Below are positions 7,908 through 16,022 of a DNA stretch of 64,000 bases, piece by piece. The first letter of the stretch is position 1. The number at the start of each line of letters is the position of its first letter. Source of the stretch: Gammaproteobacteria bacterium (GTDB taxonomy: Bacteria > Pseudomonadota > Gammaproteobacteria > Competibacterales > Competibacteraceae); assembly GCA_024234995.1 (NCBI GenBank), contig JACKNF010000016.1:1-64000 (forward strand), read 5' to 3'. The notes under the pieces are model-generated. The model had not been told where the DNA came from. It did not search any database and worked only from the letters and a program-made list of their open reading frames with translations. The translations under genes and the position numbers were made by a program.

Positions 7908-8516
7908 ATGAATACGAGGCCATTCCATGAGTTAATGCTGAAAGAGGTATTGACGATTGAAGAAGTTGCCTGTGCCCTCGCCGGCGTGAATTGCAAAGAG
8001 GCGGATCCTGCCCAGGTCATGCTACGCGAGCGCGACCTGATTCACGCCATCCAGCGTCAGCTTCTGCCCGCAAGCTACGCTTACGTCGACAACGACCGGA
8101 ATTTAATCGACTGGCGAGCCACGACCCTCACTCGGCAAGCGCTGCTTAACTGGTGTAAAAATCGAGGGATCTCCCTAGCAACTCCGGAAAACCCGAAATC
8201 ACAGCAATCGTCCGCTTCCCAAAACAATAGCCGTGAGGCCCTGCTTAGGGTTATTGCCGGATTGATTATGCTGCTAGCGGACAAATCCAGCTTGCGATAC
8301 CACCGGGGCGCATCAAATCTAAATAGACTTCAACTGCAAAACCATATCCAGCGTGCGCTTGAAAAGACAGGAGTTTCACTGGAGGGTGCCGGTAAAAACA
8401 TATTAACGGCTATTTTCGATGATGCTTTTTATGAAGAAATCATCAATCTGATTAATACATCAGATCATTCTGACGTCCACAATCAACCGGCTAGCACGTA
8501 TCGAAGAAAGAAATAA
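7908..8516 (+). CDS. Protein of unknown function
   Basis: A 202-residue soluble protein when started at ATG 7908, which has GGGGGAG 7 bases upstream; a TTG start at 7842 is less likely. The N-terminal part (MNTRPFHELMLKEVLTIEE) looks like a helical region that reads as a start of a helix-turn-helix (VLTIEEVACALAGV). A Gln/Ser/Asn-rich linker (about 97-108) leads to a helical C-terminal half with EALLRVIAGLIMLLADKSS and a closing basic tail. No signal peptide or convincing membrane segment. It converges with the diguanylate cyclase gene. Family not recognised. Confidence 0.55.
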   Translation: MNTRPFHELMLKEVLTIEEVACALAGVNCKEADPAQVMLRERDLIHAIQRQLLPASYAYVDNDRNLIDWRATTLTRQALLNWCKNRGISLATPENPKSQQSSASQNNSREALLRVIAGLIMLLADKSSLRYHRGASNLNRLQLQNHIQRALEKTGVSLEGAGKNILTAIFDDAFYEEIINLINTSDHSDVHNQPASTYRRKK

Positions 8517-8520
8517 AATC

Positions 8521-8536
8521 CAGGATCACAATCCTG
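8521..8536. terminator. Short hairpin between convergent genes
   Basis: CAGGAT and ATCCTG pair around CACA, between the stops of the unknown protein (8516) and the diguanylate cyclase (8541). There is no T run. Confidence 0.3.
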
Positions 8537-8540
8537 CGGT

Positions 8541-10631
8541 TCACTGGCCCGGCGCAGCACAAGCCGGTGGCATCGCCTCGCCAAAAAATGACTTTTTCAA
8601 CAATTTCAAAACACCCGCATTCTTCAAGGATGCTTGCCTTTTATTTTGGATAGGATCGGGATCGGCGGCGGGCTCAAAGAACGCATAGCATTGTTTACCG
8701 CGCGACTTAGCGGCATACATAGCCTTATCGGCGTTGCTTAGCAAGGCATCCACATCCTGCTTGCCCGCATCGATCACGATACCGATACTGGCGGTTACCA
8801 GGACATCGCCATGCGCCAGTTTGAACGGGATGCATAAAGTGTCAAGCATGCGTTCTGCCAACTGGGTCACGTCATCAAGAGAGGGCGCATCCTCGATTAA
8901 GACGGCAAATTCATCACCGCCTAACCGTGCAGCGGTATCGCTGGTTCGAATGCAGCGCACCAAGCGGTGCGCGGTGTCCACGAGCAATTGATCACCTGCG
9001 CTGTGGCCCAAGTGATCATTGATCATTTTGAAGTTATCCAGATCCAGAAACATGACAGCCAGCGGCTGGTGATGGCGTTGCGCTCTTTGCACCGCGTGCT
9101 CGATCCGGTCGCGAAACAGGACACGATTTGCGAGCTGGGTCAATGAATCGTAATGGGCCTGTTGCCAGATCTGCTGTTCCAAAGCGCGCCGCTCACTGAT
9201 GTCGCGGCTGTTGAGCACGATACCGAGGATCGTAGGATCGTCGAGGCGATTGCTGGCAACTGTTTCAGCATGCATCCAGCTTTGGTCGCAGCGGCGCACC
9301 CGCCACTCGATCACCCCGTTTGCTCCGGGGTGCTGCAACGTATCCTGGAAAAACAGGCAGCCCCGGCTCTGGTCTTCGGGATGCAGCAGCGTCAGCCATG
9401 AGATCATCTCCAGCTGATGCGCGTGATACCCCAGCAGGTTCCACGCGGCGGGGCTGACGAACCGGATAACGCCCTGCGGATTAGTGATCGCAATCAGGTC
9501 GGAGGACTGGCGCACCAGTGCGGCAAAATGCGCTTCACTCTCGTGTTTTACCTGTGCAATACGCAATTGCAGATTTTCTTCGTAAACAATGAGCTGACGA
9601 ATGATTAACAGTATCGTTAAGAGAACGGCAGCGAAAATCAAGCCCCCGAGCGGTGCTTGCCAAGGGTTTCTCCAGTAATCGAAGGTCACCGCAAGCAGCA
9701 GACCATACGCGACCAGAACCGCCAGGTGAGGGAGTGACTGGAAGGGGTTATTATATTGTTGTTCATGAAGCGAACGGCGGGGGCTGTCCGCAGAAGCGTG
9801 GACATATTCCCATTGTGCCCCGGTCATCAGCAGCAAGTCGGCTACTAAATATAGGGTATCTATCGGATCGCCGGTTTGATAGGTGTGTTCCTGGATCAAA
9901 TGATTAAATGCTATATCCGCTATACAGGCAACGAGCATGGCCAGTGCCAGCCATCGCAGAGGAGCGTTATTACGCGACCCTGAATTTTTAAAGAGAATAA
10001 TTAGAGCAATGAACAACAGCACAAGCGTGGTGGCTGGGTATTGTAAGAGCAGCGCTATTTCTGAGGCATTTGAATGGATTTCTACGATAGGCCGTACCAA
10101 GAAATACCAGACCGGTGTGCCAAGGCCAACCAGCACGATCCCGGTATCGAGAAAGAACTTGAATAATTCGGCACGGCTTTTAAACGCTTCAGTAAGCAGG
10201 ATAAATCCAAAAAATAGGAGTGGAAAAACTACATATAGGGTCAAGGACAGCGGCATGTACCATTCAAAAACAAGCTGGCTATCCGTCATCGAAGGGTAAG
10301 GTTGTTGCTGCAGTACCAGCTCCATGTAATTCCAGATAATGGAACTAGCGATGCCATAGCATAACGCGCCTGCCGTCAGCAATCGCCATCCCCAACGAGC
10401 GCGTCGTGATAAAGCCGGATGCATGGCGGTTCGCCACCACATGGCGATCCAGGAAATTTCGACCGGTGCAAAAGCCAGATTACCAATTAGAACTTGATGC
10501 TGCTCGCCACCCCAGTGAAATTGGGTCCATAGGAAAAACAACGCAATATAAATCCCATTAACCCTGATGACCCACCAGCCTCGATTTATAGCGGGCTGAT
10601 ACACATCCCCGGAAGGTATTTGATTATCCAT
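8541..10631 (-). CDS. Membrane diguanylate cyclase with PAS and GGDEF domains
   Basis: This protein makes cyclic di-GMP from two GTP. The first 350 residues contain about nine hydrophobic segments, forming a membrane sensor. A PAS domain follows (about 370-490, HFAALVRQSSDLIAITNPQG onward), then a GGDEF domain. The active site GGDEF is intact at about 571-575, and RTSD five residues before it is a complete inhibitory I-site, so product feedback is expected. No EAL domain follows. The last 35 residues form a basic tail with Lys and Leu. The ligand is unknown. It is the only plainly membrane-bound c-di-GMP protein in the window. Confidence 0.9.
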   Translation of the reverse strand: MDNQIPSGDVYQPAINRGWWVIRVNGIYIALFFLWTQFHWGGEQHQVLIGNLAFAPVEISWIAMWWRTAMHPALSRRARWGWRLLTAGALCYGIASSIIWNYMELVLQQQPYPSMTDSQLVFEWYMPLSLTLYVVFPLLFFGFILLTEAFKSRAELFKFFLDTGIVLVGLGTPVWYFLVRPIVEIHSNASEIALLLQYPATTLVLLFIALIILFKNSGSRNNAPLRWLALAMLVACIADIAFNHLIQEHTYQTGDPIDTLYLVADLLLMTGAQWEYVHASADSPRRSLHEQQYNNPFQSLPHLAVLVAYGLLLAVTFDYWRNPWQAPLGGLIFAAVLLTILLIIRQLIVYEENLQLRIAQVKHESEAHFAALVRQSSDLIAITNPQGVIRFVSPAAWNLLGYHAHQLEMISWLTLLHPEDQSRGCLFFQDTLQHPGANGVIEWRVRRCDQSWMHAETVASNRLDDPTILGIVLNSRDISERRALEQQIWQQAHYDSLTQLANRVLFRDRIEHAVQRAQRHHQPLAVMFLDLDNFKMINDHLGHSAGDQLLVDTAHRLVRCIRTSDTAARLGGDEFAVLIEDAPSLDDVTQLAERMLDTLCIPFKLAHGDVLVTASIGIVIDAGKQDVDALLSNADKAMYAAKSRGKQCYAFFEPAADPDPIQNKRQASLKNAGVLKLLKKSFFGEAMPPACAAPGQ

Positions 10632-10818
10632 AAGTGTTATGCAAAAGAAAGATAACTAACCTTTGGCTGAATCCAGCACATTGGCTGAAAGCCTTTTTAC
10701 GCTTCTGGCGGCCTATGGCTAGCTATTGCTGGTGAGCAGCAAGCATATCTCCAGCATAGAAACCTGCATTCCTCGTGCCGGCAAAGAATCGTAGTGTGAG
10801 CCGGACCTTGCGTTTCAG

Positions 10819-11511
10819 CTATGCCAAAATTTCCATCACATACACTGTTCCATCAGAAATTTTCCATTTTATATCAAAATCATAGAGTTTCATGCCGTAT
10901 TGTTGTTGTGCAGCATTGCTCTGCTCATACGCCGGGCGTGGATCCTGACGCAGGACCTGTGTAATCAGTTGGTGTAAATCGCCATCCGGCCAGTTTACGC
11001 AAAATGCAGTTGCCTGAGGACTGAATTCAATGGTCAGTTTGGTAACAGGTGTTGTGGCTGCGAAACCGCCTGTAGCTTCCAGGAGGCAGTCTGCATAGGG
11101 GATGTACGGCTTGATATCGAGCACTGGCGTTCCATCGAGCAGGTCCACCCCCGCCAAGTGCAACGTGATCCGGCCAGAGCGAATCACAATTTGCTCCAGC
11201 TTGACAGCTGATAATCCCAGCGGATTAGGCCGGAATGGAGAGCGGGTGGCAAACACGCCTAACCGTCGATTGCCACCCAGCCGTGGTGGCCGTACTGTGG
11301 GCTGCCAGCGTCCTCTTGGTATGCTGTGAAATACGAACAACAGCCACAGATGGGAAAAATCTTCCAATCCACGCACGATTGCCGGTTGCGCGTATGCCGG
11401 CAGCAATTCCAAAGTTGCCCGTGCCGCTGGCACTAATCCTGGCTGGCGGGGAATGCCAAATTTTTCCCGGAAACAGGAACGGACAATGCCGATCGGCTCG
11501 AACGGGAACAT
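10819..11511 (-). CDS. trmO: tRNA (adenine37-N6)-methyltransferase TrmO (TsaA family)
   Basis: TrmO adds a methyl group to N6 of t6A37 in threonine tRNAs. The N-terminal beta-barrel domain shows MFPFEPIGIVRSCFREKFG, then LEDFSHLWLLFVFH and GVFATRSPFRPNPLGLSAV, which are the SAM-binding signatures of the family. The C-terminal part (DPRPAYEQ) is typical too. I start at ATG 11511, since the longer frame to 11757 is only the reverse of the next gene. It begins 11 bases after the stop of the hydrolase gene, so the two are likely one operon. Confidence 0.9.
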   Translation of the reverse strand: MFPFEPIGIVRSCFREKFGIPRQPGLVPAARATLELLPAYAQPAIVRGLEDFSHLWLLFVFHSIPRGRWQPTVRPPRLGGNRRLGVFATRSPFRPNPLGLSAVKLEQIVIRSGRITLHLAGVDLLDGTPVLDIKPYIPYADCLLEATGGFAATTPVTKLTIEFSPQATAFCVNWPDGDLHQLITQVLRQDPRPAYEQSNAAQQQYGMKLYDFDIKWKISDGTVYVMEILA

Positions 11512-11521
11512 CCTCGTTCGA

Positions 11522-12223
11522 TTAGTGGCGATGGGGGTGCGGTTCCGGCCGGTACGGCTCCTCGCGGTCATGCAAATGCATCCGGTATTCGACGAAACCT
11601 GGACTATTGTCGAAATGCAGGAATGGATTACCCTCTCGTTGTTCGAGCATGGTCGATACCGGTACGATGCCGTAGTTGTGGCCAGGGCGAATAAGTGTAT
11701 TGCCTGGCAACCGCTCGCCCAGCCGGCGCAAGCTTTGATACATCTGTTCGGGATCACCGCCGCGAAGGTCGCAGCGCCCGCAGCCGAATACGAACAGCGT
11801 ATCGCCAGTCAGCACTTGATTACCCAACCGATAGCAAGCTGAACCAGGGGTATGCCCTGGAGTATGCAAAATTTCAATCTCGGTTTCACCTAACTGAATG
11901 CGATCGCCGCCCTCATGCAGAGTTGGTAAATCCAGATAGTTATTCCAGAATGCTGCTTCAGCCCGAAGCAGGTGCAATTGAGCATCACGGGCGTTCAGCA
12001 ATGCCTCGACGCCGTTGATGTGATCGAAGTGGCTGTGCGTCAATAAAATGTCGGTGATCCGCAAGCCGTGCCGTTCTGCAATGGCTAAAATGGCAGACAC
12101 GTCCCAGGCCGGATCAACGACTGCGGCGCGGTTGGTGGCATGATCGCCGATTACATAGATAAAATTACTCATGCGCCCCAGTTCGAGGGCGTGAATGGTA
12201 CAGGGAGATGTCTCGGTCATCAT
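11522..12223 (-). CDS. Metallo-beta-lactamase-fold hydrolase, hydroxyacylglutathione hydrolase-like
   Basis: The zinc site motifs are THSHFDH near residue 62, GHTPGS near 122 and GDTLF near 140, with a final His in RPGHNYG. FGCGRCDLRGG follows the third motif, as in glyoxalase II relatives. The 233-residue length and the missing full C-terminal glutathione-binding domain make a general GloB-like hydrolase safer than true GloB; persulfide dioxygenases differ at the motif after GD. The C-terminus is rich in His and Pro (YRPEPHPHRH), perhaps extra metal binding. It is followed by trmO. Confidence 0.8.
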   Translation of the reverse strand: MMTETSPCTIHALELGRMSNFIYVIGDHATNRAAVVDPAWDVSAILAIAERHGLRITDILLTHSHFDHINGVEALLNARDAQLHLLRAEAAFWNNYLDLPTLHEGGDRIQLGETEIEILHTPGHTPGSACYRLGNQVLTGDTLFVFGCGRCDLRGGDPEQMYQSLRRLGERLPGNTLIRPGHNYGIVPVSTMLEQREGNPFLHFDNSPGFVEYRMHLHDREEPYRPEPHPHRH

Positions 12224-12372
12224 GGATTCTCACGGTGAGGCGAGGAACGCCACGAGCCACGTTGGAACATCCGCAGTCACGGCGGCTCTCAATGGCGAAT
12301 ACGGTAGATCAGTAAATCCGGCTTGGGTTGGGGCTTTCTGGTCCTTATCTCCGGGATTCAGAGGAGTTTTTC

Positions 12373-12747
12373 ATGCGTTTCAGTCTCAATACCGACACAA
12401 GTAGACATTTTATCAAAAGCCGTGGCCCAGGCTGGATCAATGTCAACGAGCAGCAAATATGCTGTAGTGTGATTGTCACCCCCGATCAGTTGGTTACCGA
12501 TTGGCCCCCTCAAACCTTTGCTGATCTGGAAGAGCAACACTTCGAAGCGATCGTGGCGTTGGAGCCAGAAATTGTATTGCTGGGTACAGGTGACCGCCAG
12601 CGATTCCCGCATCCAAAGCTAACCCGATCCTTGCTGGCGCAAGGGATCGGTGTGGAAGTGATGGATACCGCTGCCGCTTGCCGGACCTACAACATCATTA
12701 TGCTGGAGGACCGCCGGGTTGCAGCAGCGTTGTTGATGATTGATTGA
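12373..12747 (+). CDS. Mth938/NDUFAF3-like domain protein (DUF498)
   Basis: A single-domain protein of 124 residues in the Mth938-like family, whose mitochondrial member NDUFAF3 helps complex I assembly; the bacterial function is unsettled. Typical segments are ALEPEIVLLGTGDRQRFPHP and the end pattern VEVMDTAAACRTYNIIMLED. ATG 12373 with GAGGAG at 12361 is chosen over the upstream start at 12328. It is read divergently from the hydrolase gene. Confidence 0.85.
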   Translation: MRFSLNTDTSRHFIKSRGPGWINVNEQQICCSVIVTPDQLVTDWPPQTFADLEEQHFEAIVALEPEIVLLGTGDRQRFPHPKLTRSLLAQGIGVEVMDTAAACRTYNIIMLEDRRVAAALLMID

Positions 12748-12755
12748 TCAGGCAT

Positions 12756-12795
12756 CAACGTCCCCGTTCTCGCTTCCAGTAGAAAGGGGACGTTG
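12756..12795. terminator. Terminator hairpin between convergent genes
   Basis: CAACGTCCCC (12756-12765) pairs perfectly with GGGGACGTTG (12786-12795) around a 20-base loop, between the stop of the Mth938-like gene and the end of rpoS. It can serve both strands. Confidence 0.65.
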
Positions 12796-12800
12796 GTTAT

Positions 12801-13829
12801 TTATAAAAAATCTTGAGAAAACCCTTCGCCTTCCAGAATCTTACGCAGTCGACGCAGGGCATCAATCTGAATCTGCCGCACCCGCTCGCGGGTAACGCCA
12901 ATTTCATTGCCAACCTGTTCCAGCGTGGCTTTTTCCTGGCCGCATAATCCAAACCGCCGTTTTACGACGGTCTTCTGCTTATCGTTCAACTGATCCAGCC
13001 AGGATTCCAGTTTTTCATTAAGGTCGGCATCCTGCAGTAACTGTGAGGGATCGGTATTGTTATCGTCGGGAATAGCATCCAGCAGCGAACGGTCTTCATC
13101 CTTGCCGATCGGGGTATCCACCGAAGCGACCCGCTCGTTAAGTTGCAGCATCCGCTTCACTTCCAGCACTGACTTGCCCATAGCCTGAGCAATTTCCTCG
13201 GTGCTCGGTTCATGATCCAAGGTCTGCGTCAGCTGGCGGGCAGTACGCAAATAGCCATTGATTTCCTTGATAATGTGGATCGGAAGGCGGATGGTGCGGG
13301 TTTGGTTCATCAGTGCCCGCTCGATGGTTTGCCGGATCCACCAGGTCGCGTAGGTCGAGAACCGGAATCCGCGCTCAGGATCAAACTTTTCGACAGCGTG
13401 AATCAGCCCCAAATTACCTTCTTCGATCAGGTCGAGCAGGCTGAGACCCCGGTTCATGTAGCGACGGGCAATTTTGACTACCAGACGCAGGTTGCTCTCA
13501 ACCATGCGATTACGGGCGGCGGCATCGCCTTGAATGACCAGGCGAGCGAAATAAACTTCTTCCTGAGCGGTCAATAGTGGAGAAAAACCTATCTCGCTCA
13601 AATACATCCTGGTCGCATCCAGCTCCTCCAGAGTAACTTCCCGGGGAGTGGCGGCTGTCGGGGATGACCAGGCAGGCTCTGCGGCTTCCTGCAATTCTCC
13701 CTCCCCAATGACGATCTCATCGTCTTCATTCTCTTCCAACTTGTCCTCGTCCAACAGGGGATCTTCCATAATCACTTCGTCGTCACATACGACCGTTTCT
13801 TCCAGACAGGCACTGATCCGTCGGGACAT
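12801..13829 (-). CDS. rpoS: RNA polymerase sigma factor RpoS
   Basis: The stationary-phase and general-stress sigma factor. After an acidic N-terminal part (about 1-70, many Glu and Asp) come region 1.2 (TRMYLSEIGFSPLLTAQEE), region 2 (NLRLVVKIARRYMNRGLSLL, YATWWIRQTIERA), region 3 and region 4 with VGNEIGVTRERVRQIQ. The 342-residue length is normal. I start at ATG 13829 because GAGGAGG lies 6 bases upstream; the frame extends to 13964 but those residues are not RpoS-like. The gene follows surE as in many gammaproteobacteria, but nlpD and pcm are not between them. The 264-base gap probably holds its promoter. Confidence 0.95.
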   Translation of the reverse strand: MSRRISACLEETVVCDDEVIMEDPLLDEDKLEENEDDEIVIGEGELQEAAEPAWSSPTAATPREVTLEELDATRMYLSEIGFSPLLTAQEEVYFARLVIQGDAAARNRMVESNLRLVVKIARRYMNRGLSLLDLIEEGNLGLIHAVEKFDPERGFRFSTYATWWIRQTIERALMNQTRTIRLPIHIIKEINGYLRTARQLTQTLDHEPSTEEIAQAMGKSVLEVKRMLQLNERVASVDTPIGKDEDRSLLDAIPDDNNTDPSQLLQDADLNEKLESWLDQLNDKQKTVVKRRFGLCGQEKATLEQVGNEIGVTRERVRQIQIDALRRLRKILEGEGFSQDFL

Positions 13830-14093
13830 CGATAACCTCCTCGACATGCTTCGCTTGGTGGAACTTCGCTTTTGACGTTGGGCCGGAAGATGATCAGCCG
13901 CGTCTTTGTTTATTGTTTTTTTGATCGCTAAGCCACACTTATCAGATAGTGATGAAGCTGACATAGCTCACTTATGTTTAAGCCTGAGAATGGCGGATGA
14001 TTTTCTTCCTTGCTCCGCGCTAAAAAACGTCCAACAATGATAAGCTTTTCAAAAGCGCTAAGTCTACCAGTAGAATTGTAAGCATTTTGAGCG

Positions 14094-14867
14094 TCATCGT
14101 TTTTGGGTAGTGATTTCAGGAGATTTTTCATTTAGCCACTGATTGAGAGTGTCAATGGCGCCATGGCGGGTCAGGTCAACTTGCAAAGGGGTGATTGAGA
14201 CATAGCCGGCGCGCACAGCATGGAAATCAGTGCCGGGACCGGCCTGTTGTTCAGGGCCGGCGGGGCCAACCCAGTAGATGGGCCGGCCGCGCGGATCGGT
14301 ACTTTTGATGACCGGCTCCCACTTGTGGCGATGACCCAGACAAGTGACTTGAAAGCCGGATAGCTGTTCCCAGGGCCGGTCAGGGACATTGACGTTCAGG
14401 ATGATATCGGATGGCAATGGCCGCTGCCGTAAGCGGTTGACTAACCAGACCGCGGCACGGGCTGCGGTCGCGAAGTGCTGCGGTTGGAATGATGCCTGTG
14501 AGATAGCAATCGCTGGCAGACCCAGGAAGCGGCCTTCCATCGCTGCTGCTACCGTGCCGGAGTAGATAACGTCATCACCCAGATTGGGGCCGTTATTGAT
14601 GCCGGAGATTACCATATCCGGTTCCTGTTCCAGCAGACCTGTGATAGCGACATGGACACAGTCAGTCGGCGTACCTTCGATACTGTAGAACCCGTTCTCG
14701 TGGCGGGTGACATAGAGAGGATTCTTCAGGCTCAGAGAATTGCTGGCGCCGCTGCGGTCGCGATCGGGAGCAACCACGACGATTTCTGCCAGTTCACGCA
14801 GTGCGGTTGCCAAGCAGAGCAGGCCCGGCGCTTGATAGCCGTCGTCATTGCTGACCAGAATTTGCAT
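14094..14867 (-). CDS. surE: 5'/3'-nucleotidase SurE
   Basis: SurE hydrolyses nucleoside monophosphates and is linked to stress survival. The N-terminus MQILVSNDDGYQAPG carries the catalytic NDDG motif; DRDRSGASNSLSL and the SGINNGPNLGDDVIYSGTVA stretch form the metal and substrate site. The 257-residue length is normal. ATG 14867 is chosen because it gives this N-terminus; the upstream extension is not conserved. It is transcribed toward rpoS. Confidence 0.95.
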   Translation of the reverse strand: MQILVSNDDGYQAPGLLCLATALRELAEIVVVAPDRDRSGASNSLSLKNPLYVTRHENGFYSIEGTPTDCVHVAITGLLEQEPDMVISGINNGPNLGDDVIYSGTVAAAMEGRFLGLPAIAISQASFQPQHFATAARAAVWLVNRLRQRPLPSDIILNVNVPDRPWEQLSGFQVTCLGHRHKWEPVIKSTDPRGRPIYWVGPAGPEQQAGPGTDFHAVRAGYVSITPLQVDLTRHGAIDTLNQWLNEKSPEITTQKR

Positions 14868-15048
14868 GTTATTGATAAAATCCGCTTGCCGTTGTTGAGC
14901 TGAATAGCCTATCAAAGTTGTTACTTGATAGCTGCTTTTTCATCTGACCTTCCTTAGGCGTCAATAATCAGAGAAGGTGTTTTCACTGGAATGACATTTT
15001 AGTGAAACTCAAAAATATCGCTCATAGATCGTGTGCATATTATCCAGG

Positions 15049-16005
15049 CTATTTGGTAGCAGTCATCCTTGAACGTACAGAGCGGCGAGAGGGAAATACA
15101 TTTTTCATCGTTGCCTCGAAGCCGGCGACCACGTCCAACAGTTCAGCCGTAATTGCCTCCTGACGTTGCTGGCGGTAAGTCACATTCAACTCTGCCAGCC
15201 GGTCGGCGATGTTACGTTCAGCTGCTTGCATGGCCAGCAAGCGGCTGGCATGTTCGCTGGCCAGCGACTCAGCACAGGCCCGGAACAATTCTACAAATAG
15301 CCATTCCCGCAGTAGCGCCGGCAGCAACGCTGTCCGGTCAGCCGCATAGCCAGGTAGAGAGCGTCCTGGTGGAGACATCCCGTGGCTTAGGGACCCGGTA
15401 TCCAGCGGCAACAGCCGCACCCAAGCCGGTTTATGGCTATTGGCGCCCTGATGACGATTATGGAATAGCAGAATCCCAGCTACTCCAGTTGCTTGCCACT
15501 GTTCCAGTACCGGCAATATTTGCCGCACGGTCTGCTGGATGGCATTGGCAGCGCCTGGTGTGTAAAACGACTGCTGAGGCGATAAGCCTTGTTCTTCCAA
15601 GGCCGCCGCCTGCCGGACGCCCACCGCCAGGACCCAGCGATGTGACTCCGGCCAGGCGCGCAGGGTCAGCGCGGCCTGTTCGGCCAGTACTTCGTTGAAA
15701 CGGCCGCATAACCCATGATCGGAACCGAAGACCACCGCGCCGGTTGCCGGCGGGCTGCCAGCGGTGGATGGTATTTCCGGTATTGCGTCCGCCAGCGCCA
15801 GACGTTGCGCCTGGGCTTCTACCATCTGCTCGCGTAATACTACCCGCAATCCTTGCCGTACAGCGCGATCATAATCCGCCAGTGCGGTCACTGCCCGGTC
15901 ATACTGGTGGATACTGACGGCTGCTAGTGCCTTCATGGTGCGGACGATGGAACGCAATTCCTCGACGGTGGCCAGGGTATGGCGCAGTGCTTCCAGGGTA
16001 GGCAT
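15049..16005 (-). CDS. atpG: N-ATPase gamma subunit
   Basis: The central stalk of the rotary N-type ATPase, which turns inside the alpha3beta3 head. The N-terminus MPTLEALRHTLATVEELRSI and the C-terminal helix with QEAITAELLDVVAGFEAT are the coiled-coil ends of gamma subunits; FGSDHGLCGRFNE is the conserved central motif. It is 318 residues, slightly long and more divergent than housekeeping AtpG. It is the last gene of the nine-gene operon, 17 bases after atpA. Confidence 0.88.
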   Translation of the reverse strand: MPTLEALRHTLATVEELRSIVRTMKALAAVSIHQYDRAVTALADYDRAVRQGLRVVLREQMVEAQAQRLALADAIPEIPSTAGSPPATGAVVFGSDHGLCGRFNEVLAEQAALTLRAWPESHRWVLAVGVRQAAALEEQGLSPQQSFYTPGAANAIQQTVRQILPVLEQWQATGVAGILLFHNRHQGANSHKPAWVRLLPLDTGSLSHGMSPPGRSLPGYAADRTALLPALLREWLFVELFRACAESLASEHASRLLAMQAAERNIADRLAELNVTYRQQRQEAITAELLDVVAGFEATMKNVFPSRRSVRSRMTATK

Positions 16006-16022
16006 GGTACCGGCTCCCCGCG

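Noticed and set aside
4550..8540. A second copy of the tRNA-Thr 3' end as an attachment site
   Set aside because: I scanned the strip after the tRNA by eye for the T-arm and acceptor sequence and found no copy; a distant copy outside the window cannot be excluded.
13928..14131. A 67-codon minus frame between surE and rpoS
   Set aside because: It overlaps the surE end, lacks a ribosome-binding site and shows no NlpD, Pcm or other similarity; the gap is more likely a promoter region.
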